Assembly: GCF_017744015.1 (NCBI RefSeq)
Contig: NZ_JAGHRA010000001.1
Location: forward strand, 124,001 to 188,000
Source: Paracoccus sp. R12_2
GTDB lineage: Bacteria > Pseudomonadota > Alphaproteobacteria > Rhodobacterales > Rhodobacteraceae
DNA length: 64,000 bases
Reading direction: 5' to 3'
This document shows positions 54,374 through 63,760 of the stretch, one piece after another. The position numbers and the translations under genes are program-made. The notes beneath the pieces are model-generated. The model made no database searches, was not told the origin of the DNA, and saw only the letters and a program-made list of their open reading frames with translations. Position 1 is the first letter of the stretch, and every line of letters begins with the position of its first letter.

Positions 54374-55645
54374 ATGAGCCATTCCGACGCCATCCTTGAC
54401 CGCCTCATGTCGTTGCACCCCAAGGTGATCGACCTGTCGCTGGACCGGATGCACCGTATCCTTGAGGCGCTTGGCAATCCGCAGCATCGGATTCCGCCGG
54501 TCATTCATATTGCGGGCACCAACGGCAAGGGCAGCACCCAGGCGATGATCCGGGCCGGGCTGGAGGCTGGCGGCGCCCGTGTTCATGCCTATACCTCGCC
54601 CCATCTGGCCCGTTTCCACGAACGCATCCGCGTCGCAGGCGATCTGATCGCCGAACCCGACCTGGCCGCCGCGCTGGAGGAATGCGAGGCGGCAAATGAC
54701 GGCCAGCCGATCACCTTCTTCGAGATCACGACAGCGGCGGCGTTTCTGGCGTTCTCCCGCACGCCTGCGGATTACACCCTGCTTGAAGTCGGACTTGGCG
54801 GCCGGCTGGACGCAACCAACGTGATCGATACGCCAGAACTGACCGTCATCACGCCGGTCAGCATCGATCACACGCAATATCTGGGCGAGACGCTGCCGCT
54901 GATCGCCGCTGAAAAGGCAGGCATCATCAAACCCCGTGTGACATGTGTGGTCGGACCGCAACAGGACGACGCGCTGCGCGTGATCGAGGCGCGGGCCTCC
55001 GGGCTGACTTCACCGATCTTCGCCTTTGGCCAGCACTGGATGGCCGCACCCGACCGGGACGGGATGATCTATCAGGATGACCACGGTCTTTGGGATCTGC
55101 CACGGCCCGGACTGATTGGCGCACACCAGATCCAGAATGCGGGGGTCGCGCTGGCCGCGCTGCGGCAGCTGGGTGCCAGCCACGCGCAGGCCCGCGCCGC
55201 CGTCACCCGCGCAGACTGGCCCGCGCGGATGCAGCGCCTTGTCCGCGGACCCCTGGTCGATACCGCAGGGGACGAGGCCGAACTGTGGCTTGATGGTGGC
55301 CATAACCCGGCGGGCGGGCAGGCGCTTGCGGCGACACTGGCCGACCTGCCGACGCGTCCGACCCATCTGGTCTGCGGGATGCTGAACACCAAGGACATCG
55401 ATGGCTATCTGCGCGCCTTGGCCCCCCATGCCGACAGCCTGACCGCAATCGACATTCCCGGCGAACCCAACACCCTGCCCGCGACCCAGACGGCACGCGC
55501 GGCGGATGCCGCCGGGATGGATGCCATGACCGCATCAGGCGCCGACGAGGCAATCCGGCTGATCGTTGGCAAGACGCCACGCGCCCGGATCCTGATTTGC
55601 GGATCGCTGTATCTTGCCGGCAGGATCCTGCGCGACAACGGCTGA
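54374..55645 (+). CDS. folC: folylpolyglutamate synthase / dihydrofolate synthase
   Basis: The protein has 423 residues. The ATP loop HIAGTNGKGST is near 45-55 and TSPHLARFHERIRV near 75. The Mur-ligase-type core has VGLGGRLDATNVID near 145, and LWLDGGHNPAGGQAL near 305 is the C-terminal domain signature. It adds glutamate to dihydropteroate and folates. The ATG at 54374 lacks a strong ribosome site; a TTG at 54326 would place the palindrome inside the coding region and is less likely. Confidence 0.93.
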   Translation: MSHSDAILDRLMSLHPKVIDLSLDRMHRILEALGNPQHRIPPVIHIAGTNGKGSTQAMIRAGLEAGGARVHAYTSPHLARFHERIRVAGDLIAEPDLAAALEECEAANDGQPITFFEITTAAAFLAFSRTPADYTLLEVGLGGRLDATNVIDTPELTVITPVSIDHTQYLGETLPLIAAEKAGIIKPRVTCVVGPQQDDALRVIEARASGLTSPIFAFGQHWMAAPDRDGMIYQDDHGLWDLPRPGLIGAHQIQNAGVALAALRQLGASHAQARAAVTRADWPARMQRLVRGPLVDTAGDEAELWLDGGHNPAGGQALAATLADLPTRPTHLVCGMLNTKDIDGYLRALAPHADSLTAIDIPGEPNTLPATQTARAADAAGMDAMTASGADEAIRLIVGKTPRARILICGSLYLAGRILRDNG

Positions 55646-55675
55646 CGACCGCCCGCAACCTTGCGTTGTCTTTTT
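55634..55675 (+). terminator. terminator-like hairpin overlapping the folC end
   Basis: GACAACG (55634-55640) pairs with CGTTGTC (55664-55670), and TTTTT follows directly. The intervening 23 bases include a small CGCA/TGCG hairpin. The left arm lies in the last codons of folC. Confidence 0.5.
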
Positions 55676-55787
55676 GGTCAGGTAACCTCTTCGAACCGCA
55701 AAATATGCTTCGTATGGGAAATACTACCGACTAGGAGGAATTCATCTTTGTAGATATTTTGACCGGTGGTTATTCGAGTGCCCCGCC

Positions 55788-56705
55788 ATGCCAGCCGTTT
55801 CAATTACGCTGTTCCAGACCCCGGTATCAGAAGGTGTCGCATCTGCGGATTCGACCCGCATCGCGCTGACGTTCAATGACCTGAACCACGATGACATCAT
55901 CAACAGCACGGAATGGCAAAGCCAAACGGGCAACCTGAGCGGCCAGATCCCTGGCGACATCGGTCCGGTCAGCCTGTGGGACGGTGATACGGAAAGTCGG
56001 GACAGCAGCCGCACCGGAACGCTTTACACGTCAACACCCCTTCGTGGCGGCGACAGTGTGTCGGCACTGATCGAAAATACCCGGTTGTCAAACGACCGGC
56101 CCACCGTCGCGGCACTGAATGTCTGTTTTCTCGCCGGCACGATGATCGAAACCCCCTCCGGCGAAGTGCCGGTCGAAACGCTGCGACCGGGCGACATGGT
56201 CCTGACGCGCGACCACGGCGCACTGCCTCTGGTCTGGACCCATGCGACACGCGTCACCCCCGGCCATCTTGATCTTGCGCCCAACAAGCGTCCAGTGCGG
56301 ATCGAGGCGGGCGCGCTTGGGGACGGGCTGCCGCGGCGCGATGTCGATGTCTCGCCGCAGCATCGGGTTCTAGTGACCGACGCCGAAGGCACCGAATATC
56401 TGATCTCGGCCCGGCATCTGATGATGGCGGGCACTCCCGGTGTCGCGTTGCGTCCGTCGGAAGGTGATTTTCAGCTTGTCCACATTGCCTTCGCCGATCA
56501 CGAGGTGGTCGTTGCCGAAGGGTCGCCGATGGAATCGTTCTACACCGGCAGGATGGCCGTGCGGGCCCTGTCCGTGACGCAGCGACTTAGCCTGATCGCC
56601 TGCTTTCCCTGCATTGCCGAAGGCGACAATCCGATGAGTCCGGCACGTCCGTTCATCAAGCACCGCGATTACGCGCGCATCCGGGCAGCGTTCATCGCGG
56701 AGTGA
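55788..56705 (+). CDS. Hint (hedgehog/intein) domain-containing protein
   Basis: The protein has 305 residues. The first 110 residues are of no family I recognise: beta-rich, Ser/Thr/Asp-rich, with no signal peptide. The Hint domain starts at Cys113 in NVCFLAGTMIETPSGEVPVETLRPGD and includes DVSPQHRVLVTDAEG with the block-B-type His. Such proteins are frequent in Rhodobacterales and probably cleave or rearrange themselves at the Cys; no C-terminal His-Asn splice site is seen. The preceding 140 bases are AT-richer than the surroundings. Convergent with zapE, four bases away. Confidence 0.8.
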   Translation: MPAVSITLFQTPVSEGVASADSTRIALTFNDLNHDDIINSTEWQSQTGNLSGQIPGDIGPVSLWDGDTESRDSSRTGTLYTSTPLRGGDSVSALIENTRLSNDRPTVAALNVCFLAGTMIETPSGEVPVETLRPGDMVLTRDHGALPLVWTHATRVTPGHLDLAPNKRPVRIEAGALGDGLPRRDVDVSPQHRVLVTDAEGTEYLISARHLMMAGTPGVALRPSEGDFQLVHIAFADHEVVVAEGSPMESFYTGRMAVRALSVTQRLSLIACFPCIAEGDNPMSPARPFIKHRDYARIRAAFIAE

Positions 56706-56709
56706 ATCT

Positions 56710-57843
56710 TCAGCCCTGATCGGGCGGCTGCGTCCCCCAACCGGCGTCCTGCATTTCGCGCAGACGGCTGGCTGTGCGTTCGAACTCGAAGCTTCCTTCG
56801 CCTTCGTTGTAAAGCTGCTCGGGTTCGTCCGCCGCACTGGCGATCAGCCGCACCTTCGCCTCGTAGATCGCGTCGATCAGGGTCACGAAGCGCTTCGCCT
56901 CGTTATAGTTCGACATCGACAGGCGCGGAATGCCATCGATCATCAGCACATGAACCTCTCGCGCCAGCGCAAGGTAGTCGGCCGGTCCCAGCGGACGCCC
57001 GCACAGTTCCCAGAACCCGGATCGGCCAACACCGTTCGCGAAGGCGGGCAGTTCCACCTGCCGTCCGCGGACCGCGACCTGATGCGGCTCGGGCGCGGCG
57101 CCGGATGTCAGATCGTCCCAGATCGCATCCATCGCCGTGCGCGCCTCGGCATCGGCGGGGGTGAACCAGACCTGTCCACCGCCCACGCGTCCCTGCCTGT
57201 GGTCGGTCTCGCTGTCCAGGCAGACGGTCTGCATCCGCTGGCGGATCAGGTCGATGAACGGCAGGAAAAGCTGTCTGTTCAGCCCATGCTTGTACAGATC
57301 CTCGGGCTTCCGGTTCGAGGTGACGACGACGACGACGCCCTGATCGAACAGGACCTGAAACAAGCGGCCCACGATCATCGCATCGGCGATGTCCGTGATC
57401 TGCATCTCGTCGAAGCACAGCAGCCGGACCTGCCGGGCGACCTCCATCGCCACGGGCTTTACCGCGTCCTGTTCATGCCGCTTGCGCGCGGCCTCCAACC
57501 CGGACTGGATCTCTTGCATGAATTCGTGGAAATGAACCCGTCTTGTGCGCGCGCGATCAGGTGCCGCCTCGGCCATCAGGTCCATCAGCATCGACTTGCC
57601 ACGCCCGACGCCACCCCACAGATACAGCCCCTGTGCGCCGGGCTTCGGGCTGGCGGGCACCGTGTTGCCAACCCCAAGGAACGCCCGCCATGCGGAACGT
57701 GGCTTTTCCGGTGCCGCATCGGGCGCGGCCGCCAGGTCATCCAAAACCCGGTCCAGATCCGGCAGGACGGCCTCTTGCGCCACGTCTGACTGGATCCGCC
57801 CCTCGGAAACGCGCTGATTGTAAAGTTCGCTGACCTTGCCCAT
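56710..57843 (-). CDS. zapE: cell division protein ZapE (AFG1-like ATPase)
   Basis: The protein has 377 residues. Walker A GGVGRGKSMLMD is near 77-88, HFHEFMQEIQ near 103 and Walker B LLCFDEMQITDIADAMIVGRLF near 140. LSMSNYNEAKRFVTLIDAIYEAKV near 305 is the family hallmark. ZapE destabilises FtsZ rings in Escherichia coli; AFG1 acts on mitochondrial proteins. The start MGKVSELYNQRV at 57843 is conserved in the family, although its ribosome site is poor. Confidence 0.9.
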   Translation of the reverse strand: MGKVSELYNQRVSEGRIQSDVAQEAVLPDLDRVLDDLAAAPDAAPEKPRSAWRAFLGVGNTVPASPKPGAQGLYLWGGVGRGKSMLMDLMAEAAPDRARTRRVHFHEFMQEIQSGLEAARKRHEQDAVKPVAMEVARQVRLLCFDEMQITDIADAMIVGRLFQVLFDQGVVVVVTSNRKPEDLYKHGLNRQLFLPFIDLIRQRMQTVCLDSETDHRQGRVGGGQVWFTPADAEARTAMDAIWDDLTSGAAPEPHQVAVRGRQVELPAFANGVGRSGFWELCGRPLGPADYLALAREVHVLMIDGIPRLSMSNYNEAKRFVTLIDAIYEAKVRLIASAADEPEQLYNEGEGSFEFERTASRLREMQDAGWGTQPPDQG

Positions 57844-57952
57844 CCTCAGCGAAGTGCCACAGGCGCCAAGCCCGCCGCAAGATGGCATCGCATCAGCTTG
57901 ACCGTTGCCCCAAGCCGTTGTCACCTGCGCGCATCACAAGACAGGATGCGCC

Positions 57953-58588
57953 ATGCAGGAACCGCCCCGCCCCCAGACCATCGCCGGAATCCCGATCCTG
58001 TTCGTGATGGCCGCCGAACCCGAATACGGCCCAGCGTTGCGCGCCCGCATCACGCCGCTGATCACCGGCGTCGGCCCGGTCGAAGCCGCGGTCCAGTTGA
58101 CCGCAGCGCTGGCAGGGATGCCGGAACTGCCAGAACTGATCGTGTCTCTGGGATCGGCGGGATCGAACCGGCTGGCGCAGGCCGAGATCTATCAGGTCGG
58201 CGCCGTCGCCTATCGCGACATGGACGCATCGGCACTGGGGTTTGAACGCGGCCGGACGCCGTTCCTGGACCTTCCGGCCCGGATCGAACTGCCCCACCGA
58301 ATCCCGGACCTGCCAACCGCCAGCCTGTCCACCGGGGCGAACATCGTCAGTGGCAGCGCCTATGCCGGCATCGACGAGGAGATGGTAGATATGGAAACAT
58401 TTTCCCATCTGCGCGCGGCCCAGCACTTCGGCATCCCGCTGATCGGATTGCGCGGCATCTCGGACGGGGTTGCCGAGTTGCGCGAATTGTCGGACTGGAC
58501 AGAATATCTGCACGTTATCGACGAAAGACTGGCGCGGGCCGTGGACGCGCTGGCGAACGCGCTGCGCGACGGGCGGCTGACCCCGTAA
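57953..58588 (+). CDS. MTA/SAH nucleosidase-like phosphorylase-family protein
   Basis: The protein has 211 residues. FVMAAEPEYGPAL near 18 matches the N-terminal glutamate region of 5'-methylthioadenosine/S-adenosylhomocysteine nucleosidases. DEEMVDMETFS near 141 and RGISDGVAELREL near 165 carry the substrate Glu and catalytic Asp. It should hydrolyse MTA or SAH to adenine and a thioribose product. Whether it prefers one substrate is not visible. AGGA lies six bases before the ATG. It is divergent from zapE. Confidence 0.82.
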   Translation: MQEPPRPQTIAGIPILFVMAAEPEYGPALRARITPLITGVGPVEAAVQLTAALAGMPELPELIVSLGSAGSNRLAQAEIYQVGAVAYRDMDASALGFERGRTPFLDLPARIELPHRIPDLPTASLSTGANIVSGSAYAGIDEEMVDMETFSHLRAAQHFGIPLIGLRGISDGVAELRELSDWTEYLHVIDERLARAVDALANALRDGRLTP

Positions 58589-58660
58589 CGGTCCGCGCCT
58601 TGTCCTTCCACGCCCCAGCGCCTAAACCTTGGCCGGGGAGACATTCAAGAACAGGCAGAT

Positions 58661-60475
58661 ATGGCACGCGGAACGCGCACCCTTGAAGACAGGCCCACCA
58701 GCAAGAAGGTCGGGGCGCTGCGGGCGTTGTGGCCCTTTGTCCGGCCCTATCGCATTCAGGTCGTCCTGGCGCTGGCTGCGCTGATCGTCACTTCGGGGAT
58801 CAGCCTGATCCTGCCTCTGGCCGTGCGCCGGGTGGTGGATAATTTCGACGACGGCGCAGGCCTGCTGGACAAGTATTTCGGCGCCGCCCTGGCCATCGTC
58901 GCATTGCTGGCGCTTGGCACAGCGGCCAGATACTATTTCGTGACGCGGCTGGGTGAACGCGTGGTCGCAGACATTCGCAAGGCGGTCTTCGCCCGCGTCA
59001 TCACGCTCAGCCCCGGCTTTTTCGAGCGCGTGATGACCGGCGAGATCCTGTCGCGCATCACGACCGACACGACCCTGATCCAGTCGGTCATCGGATCGTC
59101 GCTGTCGATCGCGCTGCGCAACATGCTGATCCTTGCCGGGGGGATGGCGATGCTGGCCTTCACCTCGCTGAAGCTGATGGGACTGGTCGTGCTGATCGTG
59201 CCCGCGATCCTGGTGCCGATCATCGTGCTGGGCCGCCGCCTGCGGATGCTGTCGCGTGCCAATCAGGACTGGATCGCGACCTCGTCCGGCGCGGCGTCCG
59301 AAAACCTTCTGTCGGCGCAGACCGTGCAGGCCTATACCCACGAAGCGCGCAGCATCGCACAGTTCGACCATGTCACCGAACAATCCTACGATGTCGCGCT
59401 GACCCGGATCGGCACGCGGGCGCTGATGACCGCGATCGTGATCTTCCTGATCTTCGCCGGGGTGATCGGCGTGCTGTGGATCGGCGCGCGGGACGTGCGC
59501 GAAGGCGTGATGACGGCTGGCCAGCTGGTCCAGTTCGTCATCTATGCGATCCTTGTCGCCGGATCGACCGGGGCGTTGTCGGAAATCTGGGGCGAGTTGC
59601 AACGTGCCGCTGGCGCCACCGAACGTCTGGCCGAACTGCTGACCGCGCGCGACGCACTCAGCGACCCGGCCGATCCGGTCGCCCTGCCCCGACCGGTGCG
59701 CGGCGAAATCGCGCTTCAGAACGTCAGCTTTCATTATCCGACACGACCCGATGCCTCGGCGCTGGAAAGTGTGGACCTGACCATCCGTCCGGGCGAGACG
59801 GTTGCCCTTGTCGGTCCGTCAGGCGCAGGCAAGACGACCGTGATCCAGTTGATCCAACGGTTCTGGGATCCCGGCACCGGCCAGGTCACGCTGGACGGGA
59901 TCGATCTGCGCGACATGCGCCGCGACGATTTCCGCAAGGCGCTGGCGCTGGTGCCGCAGGATCCGGTGATCTTCGCCACCTCGGCACGCGAGAATATCCG
60001 TCTTGGCCGCCCTGACGCCCCGGAATCCGAAGTCGAGGCCGCCGCGCGCGCTGCCCACGCCCATGATTTCATCGTCGCATTGCCGCAGGGTTATGACACA
60101 AAGCTGGGCGAACGGGGCGTGATGCTGTCTGGTGGGCAGCGCCAGCGTATCGCCATCGCCCGCGCGATCCTGCGCGACGCGCCCGTGCTGCTGCTGGACG
60201 AGGCCACCAGCGCGCTGGACGCGGAATCCGAGGCGCTGGTGCAAGCCGCCGTCAATCGCCTGTCCGAGGGGCGCACGACAATCGTCATCGCGCACCGGCT
60301 GGCGACGGTGAAGAAGGCGGACCGGATCGTGGTTCTGGATCACGGCCGCATCATCGCACAGGGCAGTCACGACGATCTGGTGGCCGAAGGTGGGCTTTAC
60401 GCAAGGCTGGCGAGGATGCAGTTCACCGACGGCACCGAACTGGACCGTCCCGCCGCGACGGCGGTCGCGGGGTAA
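58661..60475 (+). CDS. ABC exporter with fused membrane and ATPase domains (MsbA-like)
   Basis: The protein has 604 residues. Six membrane helices occupy about 25-320, followed by the ATPase domain with Walker A GPSGAGKTT near 385, the signature LSGGQRQRIAIARAIL near 490 and Walker B VLLLDEATSALDAES near 508. It is a half transporter that works as a homodimer, moving lipids, drugs or peptides outward. The substrate is unknown. The gene stands alone, 72 bases after the nucleosidase gene. Confidence 0.92.
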   Translation: MARGTRTLEDRPTSKKVGALRALWPFVRPYRIQVVLALAALIVTSGISLILPLAVRRVVDNFDDGAGLLDKYFGAALAIVALLALGTAARYYFVTRLGERVVADIRKAVFARVITLSPGFFERVMTGEILSRITTDTTLIQSVIGSSLSIALRNMLILAGGMAMLAFTSLKLMGLVVLIVPAILVPIIVLGRRLRMLSRANQDWIATSSGAASENLLSAQTVQAYTHEARSIAQFDHVTEQSYDVALTRIGTRALMTAIVIFLIFAGVIGVLWIGARDVREGVMTAGQLVQFVIYAILVAGSTGALSEIWGELQRAAGATERLAELLTARDALSDPADPVALPRPVRGEIALQNVSFHYPTRPDASALESVDLTIRPGETVALVGPSGAGKTTVIQLIQRFWDPGTGQVTLDGIDLRDMRRDDFRKALALVPQDPVIFATSARENIRLGRPDAPESEVEAAARAAHAHDFIVALPQGYDTKLGERGVMLSGGQRQRIAIARAILRDAPVLLLDEATSALDAESEALVQAAVNRLSEGRTTIVIAHRLATVKKADRIVVLDHGRIIAQGSHDDLVAEGGLYARLARMQFTDGTELDRPAATAVAG

Positions 60476-60480
60476 CGTCC

Positions 60481-61026
60481 TTATTTCGGCGCGGCATAGA
60501 TCGCCGACCAGTATCGCGTCCGGCCATCCGAACCGATGGCCTGACCGATCCCGTAATCGCGCACCTGCGGAATGTTGATATTGTCCAGATGCCCTTGCGA
60601 GGCATTCCATTCGGACAGGACGCGGGGCAGGTCGAAGGGCCCGGCGGCAATATTCTCAGCCGTCAGGCGCGGCGCGTAGCCACGGGCCTTGACGCGCGGG
60701 CCGGGACCGGATGTCTTGCTGCCGCGATGCGTCATCACCCCGCGCTTTGCCATGTCGCAGGCATGCTGCGCGGCCACGTCGGCCAGCAGCATGTTCGACC
60801 GGACCGGGGCAAGACCGCTGCGCGTTCGCGCGGCGTTCGTCGCTCGCGCGCCGGCGGCGTTCTGTGCGGCGGACGTCGCGACGCAGGTCGCCTTGCCGGG
60901 CGCAGACGCCTGCACGTCACCCGGCTCGCGCGGTTGGGCAACCTGCGTGCTGTCACCACAGGCGGCCAGTGCCGCACAAGCCAGCATCGGTGCTGCGAAG
61001 CGTTTCCAATCAACCATATTTTCCAT
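60481..61026 (-). CDS. CAP-domain (SCP-like) lipoprotein
   Basis: The protein has 181 residues. A lipoprotein signal peptide with the lipobox LAAC lies near residue 21. The CAP domain has MLLADVAAQHACDMAKRGVMTHRG near 83, GYAPRLTAENIAAGPFD near 122 and SEWNASQGHLDNI near 145, including the His and Glu of the CAP cavity. It is probably anchored in the outer or inner membrane facing the periplasm. The function of bacterial CAP proteins is mostly unknown. Divergent from the LysM gene. Confidence 0.85.
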   Translation of the reverse strand: MENMVDWKRFAAPMLACAALAACGDSTQVAQPREPGDVQASAPGKATCVATSAAQNAAGARATNAARTRSGLAPVRSNMLLADVAAQHACDMAKRGVMTHRGSKTSGPGPRVKARGYAPRLTAENIAAGPFDLPRVLSEWNASQGHLDNINIPQVRDYGIGQAIGSDGRTRYWSAIYAAPK

Positions 61027-61191
61027 CCGAACAACCCGGCCTGCGGGCAAGACTAGGATCGCCACCCCGATGCGGCAACCTAAGGTTGCGAAACACTTTA
61101 GTGATCGGCGATCCCTTGCCGCGAGGCGTCTTGACCAGACGCCCCCATTCTGCGCCCCTGTAGGAAACATAACCCGCAGAGGAAGACACAC

Positions 61192-61686
61192 ATGGCGATC
61201 TGGGATTTTGTCAAGGATGCCGGGAAATCCATCTTCGGAAAGGCCGAGGCGGCGACGCCCTCGACGCCCGCGCAGGAAAAGCCTGCAGGCGAACCGGCGA
61301 AGGCCGATGACACCAAACGCAAGGTGGCCGCATTGAAGGCCGAATTGCGGGCGCTGGATCTTGATTCAGATGACGTGCACCTGACGCTGAAGGGCGACAC
61401 GGTCAAGGTCGAATCCCGGGGCGCAGACCGTGCCACCATGGAAAAGCTGATCCTTGCCGTCGGCAATATCGAAGGGATCGCCAAGGTCGAGGCCGATCTT
61501 CCGCAGGAACAGGCCGCGCCGGTGTTTCACACCGTCAAGAAAGGCGAGACGCTGTCAGGCATCGCCAAGCAGCATCTGGGCAGCGCCAACAAGTATCACG
61601 CCATCTTCGAGGCCAATCGCCCGATGCTGAGCGATCCGGACAAGATCTATCCGGGCCAGGTCCTGCGAATCCCGCAGGACGCCTAG
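61192..61686 (+). CDS. BON/LysM-domain protein (Kbp/YgaU-like)
   Basis: The protein has 164 residues without a signal peptide. An N-terminal amphipathic part (MAIWDFVKDAGKSIFGKA) is followed by a BON domain (about 40-105, with VESRGADRATMEKLILAVGNIEGI) and a LysM domain (about 110-162, HTVKKGETLSGIAKQHLG to IYPGQVLRIPQ). The arrangement is that of E. coli Kbp/YgaU, a cytosolic potassium-binding protein. The older name is peptidoglycan-binding protein LysM. Confidence 0.9.
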   Translation: MAIWDFVKDAGKSIFGKAEAATPSTPAQEKPAGEPAKADDTKRKVAALKAELRALDLDSDDVHLTLKGDTVKVESRGADRATMEKLILAVGNIEGIAKVEADLPQEQAAPVFHTVKKGETLSGIAKQHLGSANKYHAIFEANRPMLSDPDKIYPGQVLRIPQDA

Positions 61687-61716
61687 TGCGGCCGATCTGA
61701 CGCCGCGTTTCACCGG

Positions 61717-61745
61717 ACGGGGCGGGCTGGACCCTTGCCCCGTTT
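61717..61745 (+). terminator. terminator-like hairpin after the LysM gene
   Basis: ACGGGGC (61717-61723) pairs with GCCCCGT (61737-61743), with an inner GGG/CCC pairing. It is followed by TT. Weak T-tract. Confidence 0.4.
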
Positions 61746-61810
61746 CCCACCTTTGTCTCATGGTACGTCGATGGGAACAGGCACCCGACGGGTCCTGAAG
61801 GGAGGGATAG

Positions 61811-63697
61811 ATGAGCCGTTTCAGCAACTACGACGACCGGGATCGCGTTCAGAACGAGATGCCGTATGAGCAGCGCGATCTGCCCAAAACGATTCACGGC
61901 TTCCTGACCCGGACCGCCGAACGTTTCCCCGACCGCCCCGCGATCAGCTTCCAACTGCTGTCAGGGCCGCGCGATCATGCAACCACGCTGACCTGGCGCG
62001 AGGTGCTGGAACGGGTCACCGAAACCGCCAACCTGTTCCGCAGTCTTGGCGTCGGGCCGACCGATACGGTCGCCTATCTGCTGCCCAACAGCATCGAGAC
62101 ACCGATCGTGCTGCTGGCCGGCGCCACCGCGGGCATCGTCAACCCCATCAACCCGCTTCTGGACGCCGAGCATATCGCCGGCATCCTGCGCGAGACCAAT
62201 GCCAAGGTGCTGGTCACGCTGAAGGCCTTCCCGAAATCGGACGTCGCCCAGAAGGCCGCAGCCGCCGTGGCCCAGGCCCCGAACGTCAGCCATATCGTCG
62301 AAATCGACCTTCGGCGGCATCTGCGCGGGCCCAAGCGTCTGCTGGTCCCGCTGCTGCGCCCGAAGGTCAAGACACGGCATCACGCCAAGATCCTGGACTT
62401 CGAGGCCGCCACAAGCGCCCAGAAGCACAACCGCCTGATGTTCGACGACCCCCAGCAGGACCGGGTCGCGGCCTATTTCCACACCGGCGGCACCACCGGC
62501 ACGCCCAAGGTCGCGCAGCATAAATACAGCGGCATGATCTATAACGGCTGGCTTGGCGGGACATTGCTGTTTGACGAAACCGACATTCTAATGTGCCCCC
62601 TGCCGATGTTTCACGTCTTCGCGGCCTATCCGGTGCTGATGTCGTGCATCGCCTCGGGCGCGCATGTGGTGATGCCGACGCCGGCAGGCTATCGCGGCGA
62701 CGGCGTTTTCGACAATTTCTGGAAACTGATCGAACGCTGGCATTGCACGTTCCTGATCACCGTTCCGACCGCGATCTCGGCGCTGATGCAGCGACCTGTG
62801 GATGGCGATGTCTCGACGCTGCGAACGGCGATCTCGGGGTCGGCGCCTCTGCCGATCGAGCTGTACAACCGCTTCAAGGCGGCGACCGGCGTCGAGATCG
62901 CAGAGGGTTATGGGCTGACCGAGGCGACCTGCCTTGTCAGCTGCAATCCCGTCGATGGGATGAAGAAGGTCGGCTCGGTCGGGATTCCGCTGCCACATAC
63001 GCATGTGCGGATCCTCAGGCATGACGATGCGGGCAACGTCCATGATTGCGGCATCGACGAGGTGGGCGAGATCTGCATCGCCAATCCGGGCGTCTTCCCG
63101 GGTTCGACCTATACCGAAGCCGACAAGAACCACCGGCTTTTCGCCGAGGACGTCTATCTGCGGACCGGCGATCTGGGCCGTCTGGACCCCGACGGGTACC
63201 TTTGGATCACCGGCCGCGCCAAGGATCTGATCATCCGTGGCGGCCACAATATCGACCCCGCCGAAATCGAAGAGGCGCTGTTGTCGCACCCCGCCGTCGC
63301 CTTTGTCGGCGCGATCGGCCAGCCGGACAGCTTTGCCGGTGAATTGCCCTGCGCCTATGTCGAACTGGTCGAAGGCGCGGAGGTGACGGTCGATGAGCTT
63401 GCCGACCACGCCCGCACCCATATTCACGAACGCGCCGCCATCCCCAAGCATCTCGAGATTCTGGCGGAACTTCCCAAGACCGCGGTCGGCAAGATCTTCA
63501 AGCCCGACCTGCGGCGCATGGCGATCCGGCGTGTCTATGACGCGGCGCTGGAAGGCACCGGCGCGCATGTCGTCGAAGTGATCGAGGACAAGAAGCGCGG
63601 CCTTGTGGCGCGATTGTCCCGCGACAAGACCGTGGACGAAGCCGCCGTCGGCCAGAAGCTGGGCGAATACACACGCCCCTGGGAATGGGCAGATTGA
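61811..63697 (+). CDS. acyl-CoA synthetase (AMP-forming)
   Basis: The protein has 628 residues. The AMP-binding motif YFHTGGTTGTPKVAQH is near 219, EGYGLTEATCLVSCNP near 363, DVYLRTGDLGRLDPDGYLWITGRAKDLIIRGGHNIDP near 445 and the catalytic Lys region PKTAVGKIFKPDLR near 555. It activates a fatty or related acid as acyl-AMP, then acyl-CoA. Chain length cannot be told. The C-terminal 60 residues extend past the usual end. GGGAGGG precedes the ATG at 61811. It stands alone. Confidence 0.93.
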   Translation: MSRFSNYDDRDRVQNEMPYEQRDLPKTIHGFLTRTAERFPDRPAISFQLLSGPRDHATTLTWREVLERVTETANLFRSLGVGPTDTVAYLLPNSIETPIVLLAGATAGIVNPINPLLDAEHIAGILRETNAKVLVTLKAFPKSDVAQKAAAAVAQAPNVSHIVEIDLRRHLRGPKRLLVPLLRPKVKTRHHAKILDFEAATSAQKHNRLMFDDPQQDRVAAYFHTGGTTGTPKVAQHKYSGMIYNGWLGGTLLFDETDILMCPLPMFHVFAAYPVLMSCIASGAHVVMPTPAGYRGDGVFDNFWKLIERWHCTFLITVPTAISALMQRPVDGDVSTLRTAISGSAPLPIELYNRFKAATGVEIAEGYGLTEATCLVSCNPVDGMKKVGSVGIPLPHTHVRILRHDDAGNVHDCGIDEVGEICIANPGVFPGSTYTEADKNHRLFAEDVYLRTGDLGRLDPDGYLWITGRAKDLIIRGGHNIDPAEIEEALLSHPAVAFVGAIGQPDSFAGELPCAYVELVEGAEVTVDELADHARTHIHERAAIPKHLEILAELPKTAVGKIFKPDLRRMAIRRVYDAALEGTGAHVVEVIEDKKRGLVARLSRDKTVDEAAVGQKLGEYTRPWEWAD

Positions 63698-63760
63698 CGG
63701 GTTGCGATGAAGGTTACCCAAGCCTAGAACCGGCAAGAGCGCCCGGCAGTCAGGAATCCC

